Assembly: GCA_949126835.1 (NCBI GenBank)
Contig: OX421496.1
Span: 15,890,844 to 15,954,843, forward strand
Reading direction: 5' to 3'
Source: Anisus vortex
Taxonomy: Eukaryota; Mollusca; Gastropoda; Planorbidae
DNA length: 64,000 nt
Every line of letters starts with the position of its first letter. Within the stretch, counting starts at the first letter, position 1. This document shows positions 1 to 12,150 of the stretch, one piece after another. The position numbers and the translations under genes were made by a program. The notes under the pieces were generated by a model. That model was not told the origin of the DNA and did not search any database. It saw only the letters and a list, made by a program, of their open reading frames with translations.

Positions 1-66
1 AGTATGGTCTTCAAGAACAACGGGATACGCTGGGCTTGTGTAGCAGGCGAGCAGTCAAGTGGTTAA
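1..66 (+). CDS. Possible 3'-terminal coding exon, partial
   Basis: Frame 1 is open from the window edge to a TAA at 64-66 (21 codons ending ...CVAGEQSSG). It is more GC-rich and more protein-like than the AT-rich DNA that follows, and an AATAAA lies near 602. It could be the end of a gene whose other exons lie upstream. No family is recognised, and a short open frame at a window edge can occur by chance. Confidence 0.28.
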   Translation, partial: SMVFKNNGIRWACVAGEQSSG

Positions 67-1360
67 AAAGCATAAAGATAATTCAGAAATATTATTATAA
101 AGTATAGTGCGTTTATAGAAGCAGGTTATCATTGTTGACTTTGTATAACGTAGTTTTGTTAGCATCTCTGTAATTGCATATCTACTCTGTGATGATACCA
201 TGTATATGATAACATGTTATGTACAAGTACAACCGTTTTTTTTTTAATCTTTATTTCAGGCGCTTACATCTTTTAGAACTTTACAAATAATGTTCGTTCA
301 CATTTTCGTCCTTATATCTTATTGTATAGTTGTTTTTTTTTGTTGTTTTTATTTTCGCAAAAACTTGACAGCTAGAAGTGGCATCGGGCGTGGTCCATAA
401 GTTTAACTGCACCTCTTAATAGAAACCTTCAGAAGAGCACAACAAATTTGGGGAATACAGTCGAAAAAGCTGCAGAAAATATAAACAAGCTTCGAAAACT
501 GTCTTCACTGTTATTTTATTCTTTCATTTGAGTTTTGTTTTTAATGCTGAAGAAGTGTAATGTTTTTTTGTGACAACAAAGTGGGTTTCCAGCAAATACA
601 TAATAAAATCTTATCTGCTATGTAAAAAATATAAATTAAATTTTAAAAAAATACCAGCCACTGTGCATCAATTTACGTATAATATGAAACCTTTCAATAA
701 TTGACAATCCAATATTAACCCTAACATTCCACAATGCAATGTTAACCCTAACACTAGCTAATAGAGAAATGAAAGTATTGAACAATAATTGAAAATGTTA
801 TCAAAGTTTTATTTCTTTCAGCCTCCATCCTTCCCCCCCTCCCCCTCCCCCACCCCACCTATAATGCGGGGGATTTATGTAGTGATATGTAGTATAATTT
901 ATTTTATATGATTTATGGCAGACATGTTTTTATTACTAAGTGACAATTCAAAATGTTGTCCTTTCCCTTCTTCAGCTTTATACCCCAAGGGAAAACTATT
1001 TTTAAATCCATGCCACCCCCTTTCAATTAGATACATTTACTGCATATATGCATTCATCTAAATAATATAGTAAAAAAAAACATTAATGCCAATTCATTTT
1101 CTCACGGAATAATAGTGGAGTCCAATTTTTTTTTTAAAGTAACTAAACTTGTGTAGAAAAACTTGAATGATGTCTATGCACAATTCATTAGAGACAAAAA
1201 ATCGATCACGTGATGCTTTGTAAACTAAAAAATGGCTGATTTTACATTGATATTAATGGCACCTATGCTTATTAAAAATTTAAATTTTTCACATATCCTT
1301 GAATATTGTGATATTATAAATTATGCTCACGAAAGCAACAATGATTATAGACATACAATT
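67..1360. other. AT-rich non-coding DNA
   Basis: No supportable gene. It contains short A and T runs, a poly-C tract at about 832-856 and a near-repeat of 'aatgttaaccctaac' around 715-750. If the short open frame at 1-66 is a real terminal exon, the first 500-600 bases would be its 3' untranslated region. Confidence 0.5.
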
Positions 1361-1924
1361 ATAGAGCGTTCTTAGTGGGCGTGGCTTAGGTTTTTAGTGA
1401 CGTATTTGTGTAAATAAAGAACCCACTTGAGGTACAAATGTAACGTGGTGAAAATGAAGTTGTTCTTTATTATGCAAAATTCACATCTGAATATTGGCTA
1501 TCCTACTAAAAAATAAGGAGGTAAATAGTAGTACTGTAGATTAATTGATTAATGTGATTAGGCTAGGGCCGGCTAGACCTATTTACACTTTCAATTTCAC
1601 TTTATAGGCCTACACTTTTAATGTTTAGTAGGCAAGGCTACGATGTCAAGTGATAGTGTTGGTGAATATGCTATCTAGTCAAGTCACTAATAGGCTCACA
1701 TCGTCTATGATCTATGTCTATGATAATAATAAAATAGCCTATTTTATTTAACATACATAATACAGCTTAAATCTTAATAAGACTTAAAACACAACACATC
1801 ATTTAAAAAAAGCTCGAGCCTATATGAAACTATTATTAATACAGCGGCCATATTTACTTGTACACCATTACTCAAAGTAAACACAAATCACGTGCTTTTT
1901 GTCACGGGATTGCAAACGCCCTAT
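1361..1924 (-). mobile_element. 564-bp non-autonomous DNA transposon (MITE), copy 1
   Basis: Nearly collinear with the reverse complement of 30239-30800, differing by scattered substitutions and small indels. The ends are imperfect inverted repeats, ATAGAGCGTT on one side and ATAGGGCGTT when the other end is reversed. There is no open frame of note, so it is non-autonomous. The superfamily is not clear; the target duplication is 2-3 AT bases at most and cannot be fixed. Confidence 0.75.
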
Positions 1925-2032
1925 TGAAGGACAACACCTATTTGTTGATCTTTCAAAGGAAATCGATGAAAAGATTTTAGATTCGTTACATGATAATTTA
2001 GCGGTAGAATTTGCGCACCCAACAGCAGTGCA
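1925..2032 (+). CDS. Possible orphan exon of unknown protein
   Basis: Immediately after the MITE, a frame is open for about 36 codons (it includes LFVDLSKEIDEKILDSL), then a strong donor-like GCA|GTAAGT falls at 2031-2038. Codon content is protein-like, but no acceptor is visible because the upstream side is MITE. It may be an exon invaded by the MITE, a captured gene fragment, or chance. Family not recognised. Confidence 0.25.
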
Positions 2033-2440
2033 GTAAGTCATTGTAATTTGTAATGTTTACAAGTGTATTTACTCAACATCACGTGACCGGGAAATCTTTC
2101 TGCATAGACCTCATTTTCTTTTACGGTTTTGGAAATCTCCGATTCCCCGCATTTTTTTTTATCAATGACTAGGGTATTGTAAAAATTAAGTTGAATAATA
2201 GTGCCATAATTATAGTCTGAACTCTGAACTATTTCAGACTTATCGGTACTTCAACTTGTACTGGCGTGCATTCGTGCATTATACGAAGAAAATTATTGCA
2301 ATTATTAGAACCCGTTATTTTAAGTCGTATAGTCTTTTATTACTAATGGGTAATAGTTATTGATGATTAGTTATCTTGGAAGCCAAGTAATTCAAGTAAT
2401 TGTTAAAATCTAACAAAACTTTAGGCTTTGTAAAAATGAA

Positions 2441-2710
2441 CTTTTGCAAATGTAATATAAATAAGAACATAAAACTAAAATGCTATCTCACATTAGTTAT
2501 AACTATACTACAATATGCAACTTCAGTATGGGAACCATCAACTAAAGAAAACATTTAAAAAATTTAGAACAAGTTAAGAAAAGATGTGCAATGTTCATTA
2601 CTGGCGAATATTCACAAACTGACCAAAGTAACAATAATAGTTATAACATTAAACCTAGAAACACTAGAGGACAGAAGAATGGCAAATAAAATTAAGACTA
2701 GAAGGAAATA
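2441..2710 (+). pseudogene. Decayed CR1/L2-like LINE reverse transcriptase C-terminus
   Basis: Frameshifted translation gives TILQYATSVWEPSTKEN, then NLEQVKKRCA, then LETLEDRRMANKIK. These match in order the conserved C-terminal block of CR1/Jockey/L2-type ORF2 (YxSxVWxP, LExVQRRAxxF, LExRR). At least two frameshifts and no intact domain: a dead 5'-truncated copy. Exact clade not assignable. Confidence 0.7.
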
Positions 2711-2915
2711 AAATATTCAGTTTCGTTTGGTTCATTTTTTGTTTTGTTTTATGTTTTAGTAAAAAAAAGGAAATGGTAAAATCGTTGAACAAACTTCCAG
2801 TTGCCTAAACATATTTTGTTTGTTTTCTGGATTAGTGATCCAGAGTAAAAATACATTCTTTCTTCCAGACCATGCCTATTGCATTGAGTTGATTGTAAAA
2901 TATTTTAAAGGTGTT

Positions 2916-2916
<1 letters not shown>

Positions 2917-2967
<51 letters not shown>
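2917..2967. repeat. (GA)n microsatellite
   Basis: About 25 uninterrupted AG dinucleotides followed by a G run. Confidence 0.95.
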
Positions 2968-2975
<8 letters not shown>

Positions 2976-3703
2976 AATCAACATTCTATCTCGCCTTTAT
3001 TTACCATATGCTGTAAATCACTCTTTAATTTAAGACGGAATAATCTGGAGGGAAAGTCTTTAAAAAAAATAAGAGAGATCAAACCGAGACATGTGGAGTA
3101 TATAATATTAGACCTATACCTTGTGCAATTTTGAATAAGATCTATTTCAGTATAAAGTTAATCCAACCTTCACCGCATTAATAATATTGTTTAAAGTCAT
3201 AATATAATGAGAATGTTCTGTGTATGTAGCCGATAAACTATATATAGTTGAAGACTTTTATTTGATCAAGTTTAGTAGCTCTAGTTGATTTAAGTTCTGC
3301 AGTTCAATACATAATCAAGATCAACAGACCAATATTTTTTTCATAGCTAATAATAGAAACAAATTCTTAAAATTAATATTTGGAACATACCGAAAGTATT
3401 TTATAAACTGTACTTGTTTCATATATAGAGGAAATATAGGGAATGAATGAATGTATTTGTACACTACTAGTTATAGGAATAGTTTACCATTATTAAGTTA
3501 TATCTTAAGTATCACCAAATCCAAGTCAAACAATCGTATATAAGAAATCAATGTATGGAATCAAATTAAAAACACAAAGCGAATAAATAGAACAAGTGTT
3601 AATCATTTAAGTAAATAAATAGGGATACAGCGGTGTGGGTAGATGTTGTTTTTATTCTTAAGGTGGACTAAAAACTGGGTGTTCACCGCAAGCTCACATT
3701 CTG
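2968..3703. other. AT-rich non-coding DNA
   Basis: No coding signal or recognisable element. Only short AT-rich motifs are seen. Confidence 0.45.
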
Positions 3704-3800
3704 GCGCGCGCACACACACACACACATACACACACACATACACACACACCATTACATTCTGGCAAACATACACATATACACACACACTCATAAACACAAA
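3704..3800. repeat. (CA)n / CACATA microsatellite
   Basis: Interrupted CA and CACATA repeats. The open frame on the opposite strand (poly Val/Tyr/Cys) is an artefact of this tract. Confidence 0.9.
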
Positions 3801-3889
3801 CACAATCATCGAAAATATTTAATATGGACATCAACCCCCAACGCCTTCCGTAGAGACGCGCATGAATCAAACAAACAATAGGGCCTACC

Positions 3890-4317
3890 TATAAAAGCTA
3901 GAAACAATGAAGGAAACTCAACAACCCGTCTAGAGAAATTGCACTGGCTACCTATAACACTTAGGATAAAATTCAAAGTTCTGACTATGCTCTATAAAAG
4001 CCCTCATGGTCAATATCCACATTACATCAGATCTATGGCCGAGTTACACACATCAGAGAAAAAAAAAGGAGCGCGTTCCAACAGAATTAATCAACAACTC
4101 AAGGTACCAAAAGGAAAAAAGTAAAACATTTGCATCTCGCTCTTACAGTGTCCTAGAACCTCTGTCGTGGAACGAACTTCCAAACACAGTTAAACAACCG
4201 GATAATATTGACATTTTTAAGACAAAACAGAAAACATATTTATTCGATTTATTTTCAGAACATTTGGTAAATGTAAAGCACATTCGAAAACTAATTGTTA
4301 CGAATAGCGCTATATAA
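3890..4317 (+). pseudogene. CR1/L2-like LINE ORF2 3' end, frameshifted
   Basis: Translations in two frames give RLEKLHWLPITLRIKFKVL, then SYSVLEPLSWNELPNTVK and FKTKQKTYLF. This is the classic end of L2/CR1-type ORF2 (LHWLPxxxRIxFKxxxxxxKxxxG, ...WNxLPxxxR...FKxxLKTxLF). A frame change near 4085-4120 breaks it. The 3' end is followed by AT-rich DNA and then the 36-bp minisatellite. Inactive remnant. Confidence 0.85.
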
Positions 4318-4406
4318 ATGATTTTATTTTGTAATTGTATCCAATCCAAGACCTACGTAAATACTTAAGATGTTCTTGATAAAAAAAAATGACCCGGGAA
4401 ACAGCA

Positions 4407-4730
4407 ACCATTTAACACAACTTACTAACAGAATATATAAAAACCATTTAACACAACTTACTAACAGAATATATAAAAACCATTTAACACAACTTACTAA
4501 CAGAATATATAAAAACCATTTAACACAACTTACTAACAGAATATATAAAAACCATTTAACACAACTTACTAACAGAATATATAAAAACCATTTAACACAA
4601 CTTACTAACAGAATATATAAAAACCATTTAACACAACTTACTAACAGAATATATAAAAACCATTTAACACAACTTACTAACAGAATATATAAAAACCATT
4701 TAACACAACTTACTAACAGAATATATAAAA
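4407..4730 (+). repeat. 36-bp minisatellite, nine essentially identical units
   Basis: The unit begins accatttaacacaacttact and is repeated nine times with no visible variation. Because 36 is divisible by 3, it reads through as a 12-residue peptide repeat with no stops. There is no splice or promoter context to support translation. Perfect identity implies recent expansion. Confidence 0.95.
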
Positions 4731-4805
4731 ACTTGATAGTTCAATAAATCCAGTGAAAACAAACTTGTTGAAATGAAATCCAATAAGGTGGTAAACAAAA
4801 ACTAT

Positions 4806-4921
4806 CCAATTAACATATACAATAACATATACAATAACATTTACAATAACATATACAATAACATATACAATAACATATACAATAACATATACAATAACAT
4901 ATACAATAACATATACAATAA
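4806..4921 (+). repeat. 12-bp minisatellite (taacatatacaa)n
   Basis: About nine to ten tandem 12-bp units, one carrying an a-to-t change (aacatttacaa). It lies only 75 bp after the 36-bp array. Confidence 0.95.
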
Positions 4922-7599
4922 TACCATTTGAAGACAATTGCTAAACAATCAGTTTAAAAAATAAACTTTAACGAAATTAATTCAAAAGAACAAAGCTTCG
5001 ACTTATAAAATTAATTTTAAGACACAAATTATAATTTAAAAAAACAACTGAATTAATTGAATCCGAGAGACAAAGTCATCAAAATAAATTCAAGAATTAT
5101 AACGAAAATTTAACATTTTTACATTCCATTAACGATCATAACAAAATGTGTGTTTTTTTTTTTCAGGTAGGCCATACGATTTTATTAAAAGTTTTATGTA
5201 ACTAACAGATAGACTATATTGTATTACTAATTCTTTTTTGTTTTACAATTTAATTATAACTCGAACTCAAATCGTTTTGTTGATTTTAGTATTTTTCTGA
5301 TAAATAACTGCCAACTTCAGTTTCCATTAATTCAAGTATGAAAATAAAAACAGTTGATATGAAGCGAAATTGTTCAAAATTGTATGGGCGTATGGTTAAA
5401 AATATTTAAAAAATATTTTTTGTTGCTGATGCATTACTGTGTTTTTATTTAATTTTAATAATTGATCAAGACTTATATTTTGTCTATAATGTAAATACAT
5501 TATAATGACTTTTAGACAAATAAAAAATTAAGACCTTTTAAGTCTAGAGTCATTGTATATTTTCCCTGGAGCAATCACTGAATAAAACACAGGACACTAC
5601 AGTCAATCTAAAACTTTATTATCCTTAAATAGTTCTATATAAATGTTCACATTTACATCTACATACCTCAAAAGTGACACTGCTGTTAAAGTTATATAAA
5701 GACAACTTCATTATATATATGAGAAACTCGTCATTATTGAAACTTTATATATGTAGCCTGTATATTGAATTGAATGGTTTAATAATTACAGAAAATTCAA
5801 ACCGAAAACGTTTAAACAGTTCAATTAGAAGAACAGAAAGGACAAACAAAAGGATAGCTCGCATTGACATAACACAGTAGCTCTTGCATAATTAAATTCT
5901 CTAAGATTTCAATGATATTACAAATAAACTCATTTAACTTATTTAATGACTTTAATTAAATTATAACCAACAATATTTATTTTCTTTATAGGTAAAAATA
6001 CTATTAAAAACAATAATTAGTAGTTTTGCTGGTTTAATTATGGTTATTATTATTATTGTCATTATTATTATCACTTATATTATTATTACTTTTTGAATTA
6101 TCATTTAAATATTATCATCATTATTATTACCACTATCATTATTAATTTTTTTATCGTTATTGTTATTATGTCATTGTTATTGTTGTCATTTTTTTATCAT
6201 CATTATTGTCATCATTATTATTATAAGTATCACTAGTATTATTATCATAATTATTTTTATTATTATTAAATCTACAAACATTGTTTTTCACTAAAAATTC
6301 TCTCTTAACATTGATTAAACTCTTGCAAAAACATGAAACATTATTTTTGTTGTTGCAAAGATGTATAGAAATCTATAAGTTAAGCATTCTAGATAGTGTT
6401 TTTAAATTAGTATTTTTTAACATTGTAGCCTATTTCAAGACAAACAAAATTAACTTTTGTTATCTTAACAAACCGATCTGTATTACTTTCTGGGTTTTTT
6501 CTATCTAGATCTAGGCCTACTGTTTTTTGATAACATCAAGAATTAAATTAGGTCTGGCTTGAACTTGAAACATCAACACTAGAATGCTGTATAATTTCTC
6601 TAGAGCTCATTATAGTCATTGATTTAATTCTAGATTCAGAAAATACATTGTTAGTTCATTGACATATTTGAACAATGTGTTCTGTTATGTTCAGCTTGAA
6701 AAACTATTTGGGAAAGTGCCAGGTACAATAAAAAGGCAGCAAGAAAACAAGTATTGACATAGGGACCTACAAGTATTTACATAGGAGGAAAGAATAATAC
6801 CGTTACAAAATATAAGTAAACTTAGCAAGTTTACTTTGGTAATGAGTTGACATACAGCCACGATGTGTAAATTAGTAGACTATATGATCACAAATACTTC
6901 ACTAAGAAAATTGATATAGACAAGGCGAGAGGTGGGGGAATTTGGGTTGTTGTTGTTTTTTGTTAAGGGTGGGGGACGTTGCGAGTTGTTGCTAATTAGA
7001 AATATAAAAACTTCCTTTGTTAAATACTTAAATGGCTTAATCGTATTTTTTTTTAATTTTAACACAAACAAAACGTTGAACAATGCATTTAAAAATAAAG
7101 ATTCTAAAGCTAGACACCCACTGAAGACGACTTAGACATCAAGTTAAATGAAAACAATTTTAGATGGAGTAAAGAATATATTTTGTATACAGGTAACATG
7201 CAGCCAACATTTTATTTTTGCGTCTTTTCCATAAGCTGAAATATTTTAAATGTAGCCTATACGATTTGAAGTCAACGTCGGTTCAATCTATAAATATATT
7301 TTTAAAAATAAATTTTGGAGGGTTAAATTTCATTTTCAATTTCAGCTTGTTATGACAACGCCATGTGATTCTAAATTTAAATCATTTTTTTTTTAAAATA
7401 TACATTTATTGGTAGAAAAACTTTTTTTTAACAAAAGATTGTTTAAAAAAAAAAGAAAATTCAACCGTACTTGTAGTGTATACCTCACTTTAAAATGGAC
7501 AGTTGTCTAATGATGTTAAGTCCAATGGTCAACTTTTTTTTTATCCACGAAAATGTAAAAAACAACCAATGAATATCCAATGTCATCAATGAGTACCAG
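4922..7599. other. AT-rich intergenic DNA with (ATT)n-type tract
   Basis: No supportable gene. Around 6035-6262 there is an imperfect triplet tract of ATT/ATC/GTT units. The open frames of 60-75 codons here lack coding character. The rest is unique-looking AT-rich spacer. Confidence 0.5.
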
Positions 7600-8115
7600 A
7601 CGGTAGACAGAGACAGAGAGTGAGAGAGAGGGGGTAAAAATGTGAGCAGCAGACAAAAAAAAACTGGCGAGAGTGATTTCCCCTACATCTTCCATTTAGC
7701 TGTACAAGGGACTTGGTCTGAAGCATTCGCTCGCGAGCGGTAGAGAGTTACAGCCCTTCCGAGCAGCGTTTCTCTCCCCTTGCTCGCCCCCCCCCCCCCC
7801 ATCCTCTCGCCCCTCCACCTCCCTCATCGACGAGACACCTCCCTCTTCGATGCGAAGTTCCAATACTTCCTTCCTCCCCATTTTTTTTCCTACCTACCCC
7901 ATCCCCTCCCTTCCCCCCGTACGTACCACCTGGTGCAGGGTATACCTCCATCCGCACATACATACACACACACAAGCGCGCGCGCAGGTATAAGTGGGTG
8001 GTAACCCTGGTGGTCCGACCGCCAGCGCTATCATTTAGCTTGTAACAGCTTTCGGCTCGAGCCTTGCCCCCCCCCCTCTTTTTGCCCTCCTCTCCCCTTC
8101 TCTTTTGCTTCTAGC
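7600..8115. repeat. GA-rich then polypyrimidine/poly-C low-complexity block
   Basis: A GA stretch (7600-7635) is followed by long C-rich, T-rich and CT-rich runs and a short CA/CG dinucleotide run near 7955-7985. It is markedly more GC-rich than its surroundings, and open frames in it are composition artefacts. A promoter or CpG-island role is possible but not shown. Confidence 0.6.
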
Positions 8116-8989
8116 TTTTTTCCTTTTTTTTTTTGCACGGGCTATGGAAATGTTTGACCGGAGACAAGTAATGAATGGAAGACAGTACGTTTTTCTTTTT
8201 ACTTACAACTATTGGTAGTTAGCAAACAATTCGAGTTTAAGCAGGAATTCGTAGTTATACAATAATTCTATGTCTGGCAACGCTTCTTCTTGTTGTTGTT
8301 GTTGTTTTTTGTTGTTGTTGTTGTTGTTTTTTTTGCAACAATCTATAATTTGGAACAATTTGTAATTTATTGTAGCCTATTAAAGCAAAGACTATAATAC
8401 GATTGACAGCTTGCTTAAATATTTCTGCTATTTGATGACTCTAATGACTTTTCGGAATTCCCGATTCCCTTTTGCACTGTACACTTCTGTTTTATTTAAT
8501 CGCTATGATTTTCTTAATGAAAAATTAAAATTAAAATTGAAAGTTGTATACATCAGAAAACTTAAATGCAAACGTAGGAACGTAGAAGTCATTTTAGACA
8601 GCCTTATTGGCTGCGCACGGAAAAAGAATATTTCTGCTAAAAAATTATTATCTCATTATAGTCTTTGATTAAAGTTTCTGAAAAATATAAGAATAAGTCA
8701 AACGATTAAGTCAAACGGCTTACTTTAAACCATTGACCTGTTCAAACATAATATAATAGGCCTAGGCCTACCTATTTTTTGTGTATGAGCCATGAGAAAA
8801 AATGTTTTCTTTAGTATATTAATGATCTTAGAATAACTAGCGTCCGTTGTATGCGGGCGCGATGAGTTATCTACAACGCCGTTGCAAAAATATTGGGTTT
8901 AAAGCCTAATCCATGTTGGAGTTTGTTCATTCCCCCCGCCCCCGCCCCCACTCCCACAAATCCCGCCCCCTCTCCTCCGCTCCGGAATT
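8116..8989. other. AT-rich spacer with (TTG)n
   Basis: A TTG/GTT microsatellite lies at about 8285-8332, and a doubled TAGGCCTA palindrome near 8757. An 85-codon open frame (8411-8668) has no family match and AT-driven composition, so I do not call it. Confidence 0.45.
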
Positions 8990-9250
8990 CCAGGGGTGTC
9001 TAACCAGCTCTGATGGTTACCTGACACTTGTCGGAGATGTAAAGGGGCGGGGGGGGGGGCTTAACCTCGTGACAGGGTCAACGATATGATGTGAACAAGG
9101 TGGGGTCGTGGTTGTCACTCACCCTACCACCCACCCATCTTACACTACCTACCACTACTCACATCCCCCCCCCCCCCCCCGCCTACCACACATGTTATAT
9201 GCCGTGGCTATAAAGACTTAATGAACTTTGCTTTGCGACGGTACCAATGG
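8990..9250 (+). mobile_element. Degenerate tRNA-derived SINE body with poly-G/poly-C
   Basis: Contains 'accagctctgatggttacc', 'gtaaagg', 'cacatgttatatgccgtggct' and a final 'tttgctttgc'. These follow the order of the SINE at 49245-49475 (gtacctgac...gtaaaggc...gtatgccgtggcc...ctttactttac). Poly-G and poly-C runs have expanded inside it. Confidence 0.5.
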
Positions 9251-10152
9251 ACCAGAATGGTCCTCAACGGCGGGGACTTTACATTTAGTATAATAGAATA
9301 GAATAAGTATCAACTCTATTCGTAACCAATAGGCCAGGGTCAACCCCGAACCTTACATCCACTGTTCCTTATTGTCCATACCAAGCAATAACAAAAATAA
9401 TTTAATAGCACAAAGTCTTGGTCAGTAGAGAAATGAAAGGTAAACTGTTCATTCTTGCATGCACTCGTACGATTCCCAGAGAGAGCATCACAGAAAACAG
9501 GGCATGCAGAATGCGCAGTCTCGTTTTGAAATGAAACCGGAATTAGGCCTACGATTGTCCTTATGAAAGTCAAAAGATTAAAATACGCGTTTCATGTATA
9601 CATTTTTAGTTTAAATAGTAGAATCATAATTATGTAGATTTCACATGTTAAAATATAAAATTTTAACTTTAAAAAACAACAACTCAGAAATTGAATATTT
9701 ACATTTCAAAAGGCAAGACAAAAATATTTAGATCTAGGCCTATAATGTTTAGTGGACATGATTTTTTTTTTACATGTATTCGTGACATTTTTCCCGAATT
9801 CATTACGCATGCATTTTAAACAATGATTGTGTCATCTTTATGATTGTATTGAGCGTTTATTCAATTATCAAACACTGTCAAAAGATTCGTCTAACATTTG
9901 CTCACACACAAGAAATGACGTTCATCAATATGTTTTTATTTAGTTGCGAGTTGCGACAATGCTTGTCTTGTGTATGCCAGTCGCTGGGCGATCGGAAATG
10001 CTTTAAAAATACATTTCTCAACGGGTAATCCCGTTCTCTAATTTAAGCAACAGTCTTCAGAAACCTTATCCTTAGACTTAGTGTCAACCAGTTCAAAGGT
10101 CATGCCATGCTAAGGACGCAGCTATATTTTCATTCAAACAATCAACATAGAT
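9251..10152. other. Non-coding spacer
   Basis: No gene or element recognised. TAGGCCTA palindromes occur near 9545 and 9735. A 77-codon open frame on the minus strand (9340-9573) has no recognisable domain. Confidence 0.4.
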
Positions 10153-10592
10153 CAGGGGTGGCCAATTACTTCTCTTGGTGGGCCGGGTTGTCACAGTGGC
10201 CATGGCTACTGGGCCAAACACCTATGAAGACATGGTTTATGGCAGGTCATTTTTACGTATTAAATATCATTTATATCTATGTAGTGTTTAACATTCTTAT
10301 TGATTTATACTTTTTTTTTATGGTACACATTTCATTTATCGAGCAGTGTAATGATGTGATAGTGTGCGCGAATGTCTATTGTGTTTGAGTACAAATGGTT
10401 CTTTAATATTGTTTTAAGTGCCGGTATGCTGAAAGACGAAATTTATGTAATCAAATCAAATTTCCATTTATTTGGATCAATAAAGCAATCTTATCTTATC
10501 TATTGGATAAATATGATTTCTTTGGTTTACGTATCGCCTGAAGGCACTAGGCGGCCGGATGCGGCTCACGGGCCGTAATTTGCCCTTGCCTG
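10153..10592. mobile_element. hAT-type non-autonomous transposon (440 bp)
   Basis: Starts CAGGGGTGGCCAATTAC and ends ...TTGCCCTTGCCTG, flanked by a perfect 8-bp target duplication ACATAGAT (10145-10152 and 10593-10600). CAGGGG...CCTG ends with 8-bp duplications are diagnostic of hAT. Its middle (about 10435-10505) includes 'ggatcaataaagcaatc' plus TTATC repeats, resembling a LINE/SINE 3' tail nested inside. Confidence 0.85.
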
Positions 10593-10689
10593 ACATAGAT
10601 GTACTTAGGCTATCTGGTGTATTTTTTTAAAAACTTTTAATGTGAGCACTTAAATAGTTTTATTCTCTTGTTACGTTATGATATAAAGT

Positions 10690-10845
10690 TATATTTCTTC
10701 CAAAGTGGCACTCGAACTCTTAATGGGTTATTGGAACTGGTCAGGAAAACACATAATCAAAATATAAAAAAAAAACAAAAAAAAAAACAACTACAAAACC
10801 TGACGATTTTTTTAAAATAGAAGGAGCATCTGTAAGATAAGAGAA
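10690..10845 (+). mobile_element. CR1/L2-like LINE 3' tail fragment
   Basis: Carries the family pattern: 'agtggcactcgaac', an AATGGGTT block (the WNGL codons of ORF2), then 'gaaggagcatctgtaagat'. An A-rich tract interrupts it. Same family as 11960-12150 and 53695-53865. Confidence 0.6.
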
Positions 10846-11110
10846 GTATTTATCAAACCAAAATTGTGTTGGCTACAATTAATTACAAAACAATAGGCTT
10901 AAATGGGGAAGGGGGTACGGGGGTGCTGATCTTTATATAAATAAGTAGCCTATAGTTTTATAGTTATAGTTCCTAGGGCAAAAAGTATCCTGGCTACGCT
11001 TCTAAACATTTTTGCATATTGGTTCATGATTGTAATTGATAAAGCGGACGAACTATTCAATGTCGACTATGGGGATCACACAGACAAATTAATGTATCAT
11101 GAACGGTCAA

Positions 11111-11298
11111 CAGTGGCGTAGCTAGGGGAGGGAGAGGGGGTCAAAATTCGAATATCCCCCCGGGCCCCTACTTGAGGAGGGCCCCCAAAAGAGTGTCTGA
11201 ATTGTTTTTTCTCATGTCATAATGTCGAATATCAAAATGCAGGAGCCCTTAAAGAGGCCAAGCCCCCCCGGGCCCCCAAATCCCTCGCAACGGCACTG
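11111..11298. mobile_element. hAT-type MITE (188 bp)
   Basis: Ends CAGTGGCGTAGCTAGG and (reversed) CAGTGCCGTTGCGAGGG, with a perfect 8-bp target duplication ACGGTCAA (11103-11110, 11299-11306). Interior is G/C-run rich with no coding capacity. Confidence 0.9.
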
Positions 11299-11614
11299 AC
11301 GGTCAACATGAATTCATTAACAATTTGTTTCTATAATGAATGCATAATTCACCGCTTATTTTTATGTAATTTTAGGCTGTTATTGTTTGTCCCTTGTCAG
11401 TTGTCAGTAGTATACACATAAACAGTCCCACAATACACTGTCCAGTAAAACAGCAACACTAGAGAAAAGAGAAGTCAAGAGCAAAGTAGGGAATAAACAC
11501 CAAGCGCTTGATTCCAGATTTGTAATACAATACAAACATCTATTACACTATTCAGAAAGACATATTGATTGTTTTTTTTGCAAGAACTAACACATATTAT
11601 ATATTCTCTTTTTG

Positions 11615-11790
11615 TTTTCTCGAGTGGCATTCCGGTACGAAATGGGTTACCTGAACAAACCAAGAAAATGAAAAATTAATTTAAAAGCCTTATCAAAATG
11701 CAAGTCTAGACTCAAATCAGTGATAAGCGTAGGACGCAATAATTTTATATATGAAAGGAGCATCTGAAGTATATAAATTCGATTTGGTAG
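11615..11790 (+). mobile_element. CR1/L2-like LINE 3' tail fragment
   Basis: Contains 'gagtggcattccggtacga', AATGGGTTACCTGAA (WNGLPE codons), 'gcgtaggacgcaataat' and 'gaaggagcatctgaag'. Same 3' tail as other copies in this window; 5'-truncated and non-coding. Confidence 0.75.
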
Positions 11791-11959
11791 AACGGATGAG
11801 TGAGTCAGTAGAGATGGTGATATTAAATATTTCAAAACACGGTATTAAATTATAATTTAGAAATACATGTACAACACAATAACAATATGTTACAATGCTC
11901 AGATAAACATAAGGACAAAAACACTTTCATTATCCCTTATGCGAGAAGAAATGCATGTA

Positions 11960-12150
11960 AGTACTCTAATCTTTCTTCCAGAGTGGCATCCTGGCATGGA
12001 ATGGGTTGCCTGATTAAACCAGGAAAACCAGTAACTTAAAATCATGTAAAATATTAATAAAAATTCAAGACTACACTTAAACCACGGATGAGCGTAGGAC
12101 GCAATAATCTTCTTTATAGAAGGAGCGTCTGTAATGTACAAGATAAGATA
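11960..12150 (+). mobile_element. CR1/L2-like LINE 3' tail, best-preserved copy
   Basis: Runs 'cttccagagtggcatcc', then TGGAATGGGTTGCCTGAT (W-N-G-L-P-D), then 'gatgagcgtaggacgcaata', then 'gaaggagcgtctgtaatg' and an AAGATAAGATAA tail. The WNGLP motif marks the end of CR1/L2-type ORF2. No full domain remains. Confidence 0.8.

Noticed and set aside
4370..4747. 125-codon repeat peptide frame
   Set aside because: Produced by a 36-bp minisatellite whose length is a multiple of three; flanks are non-coding.
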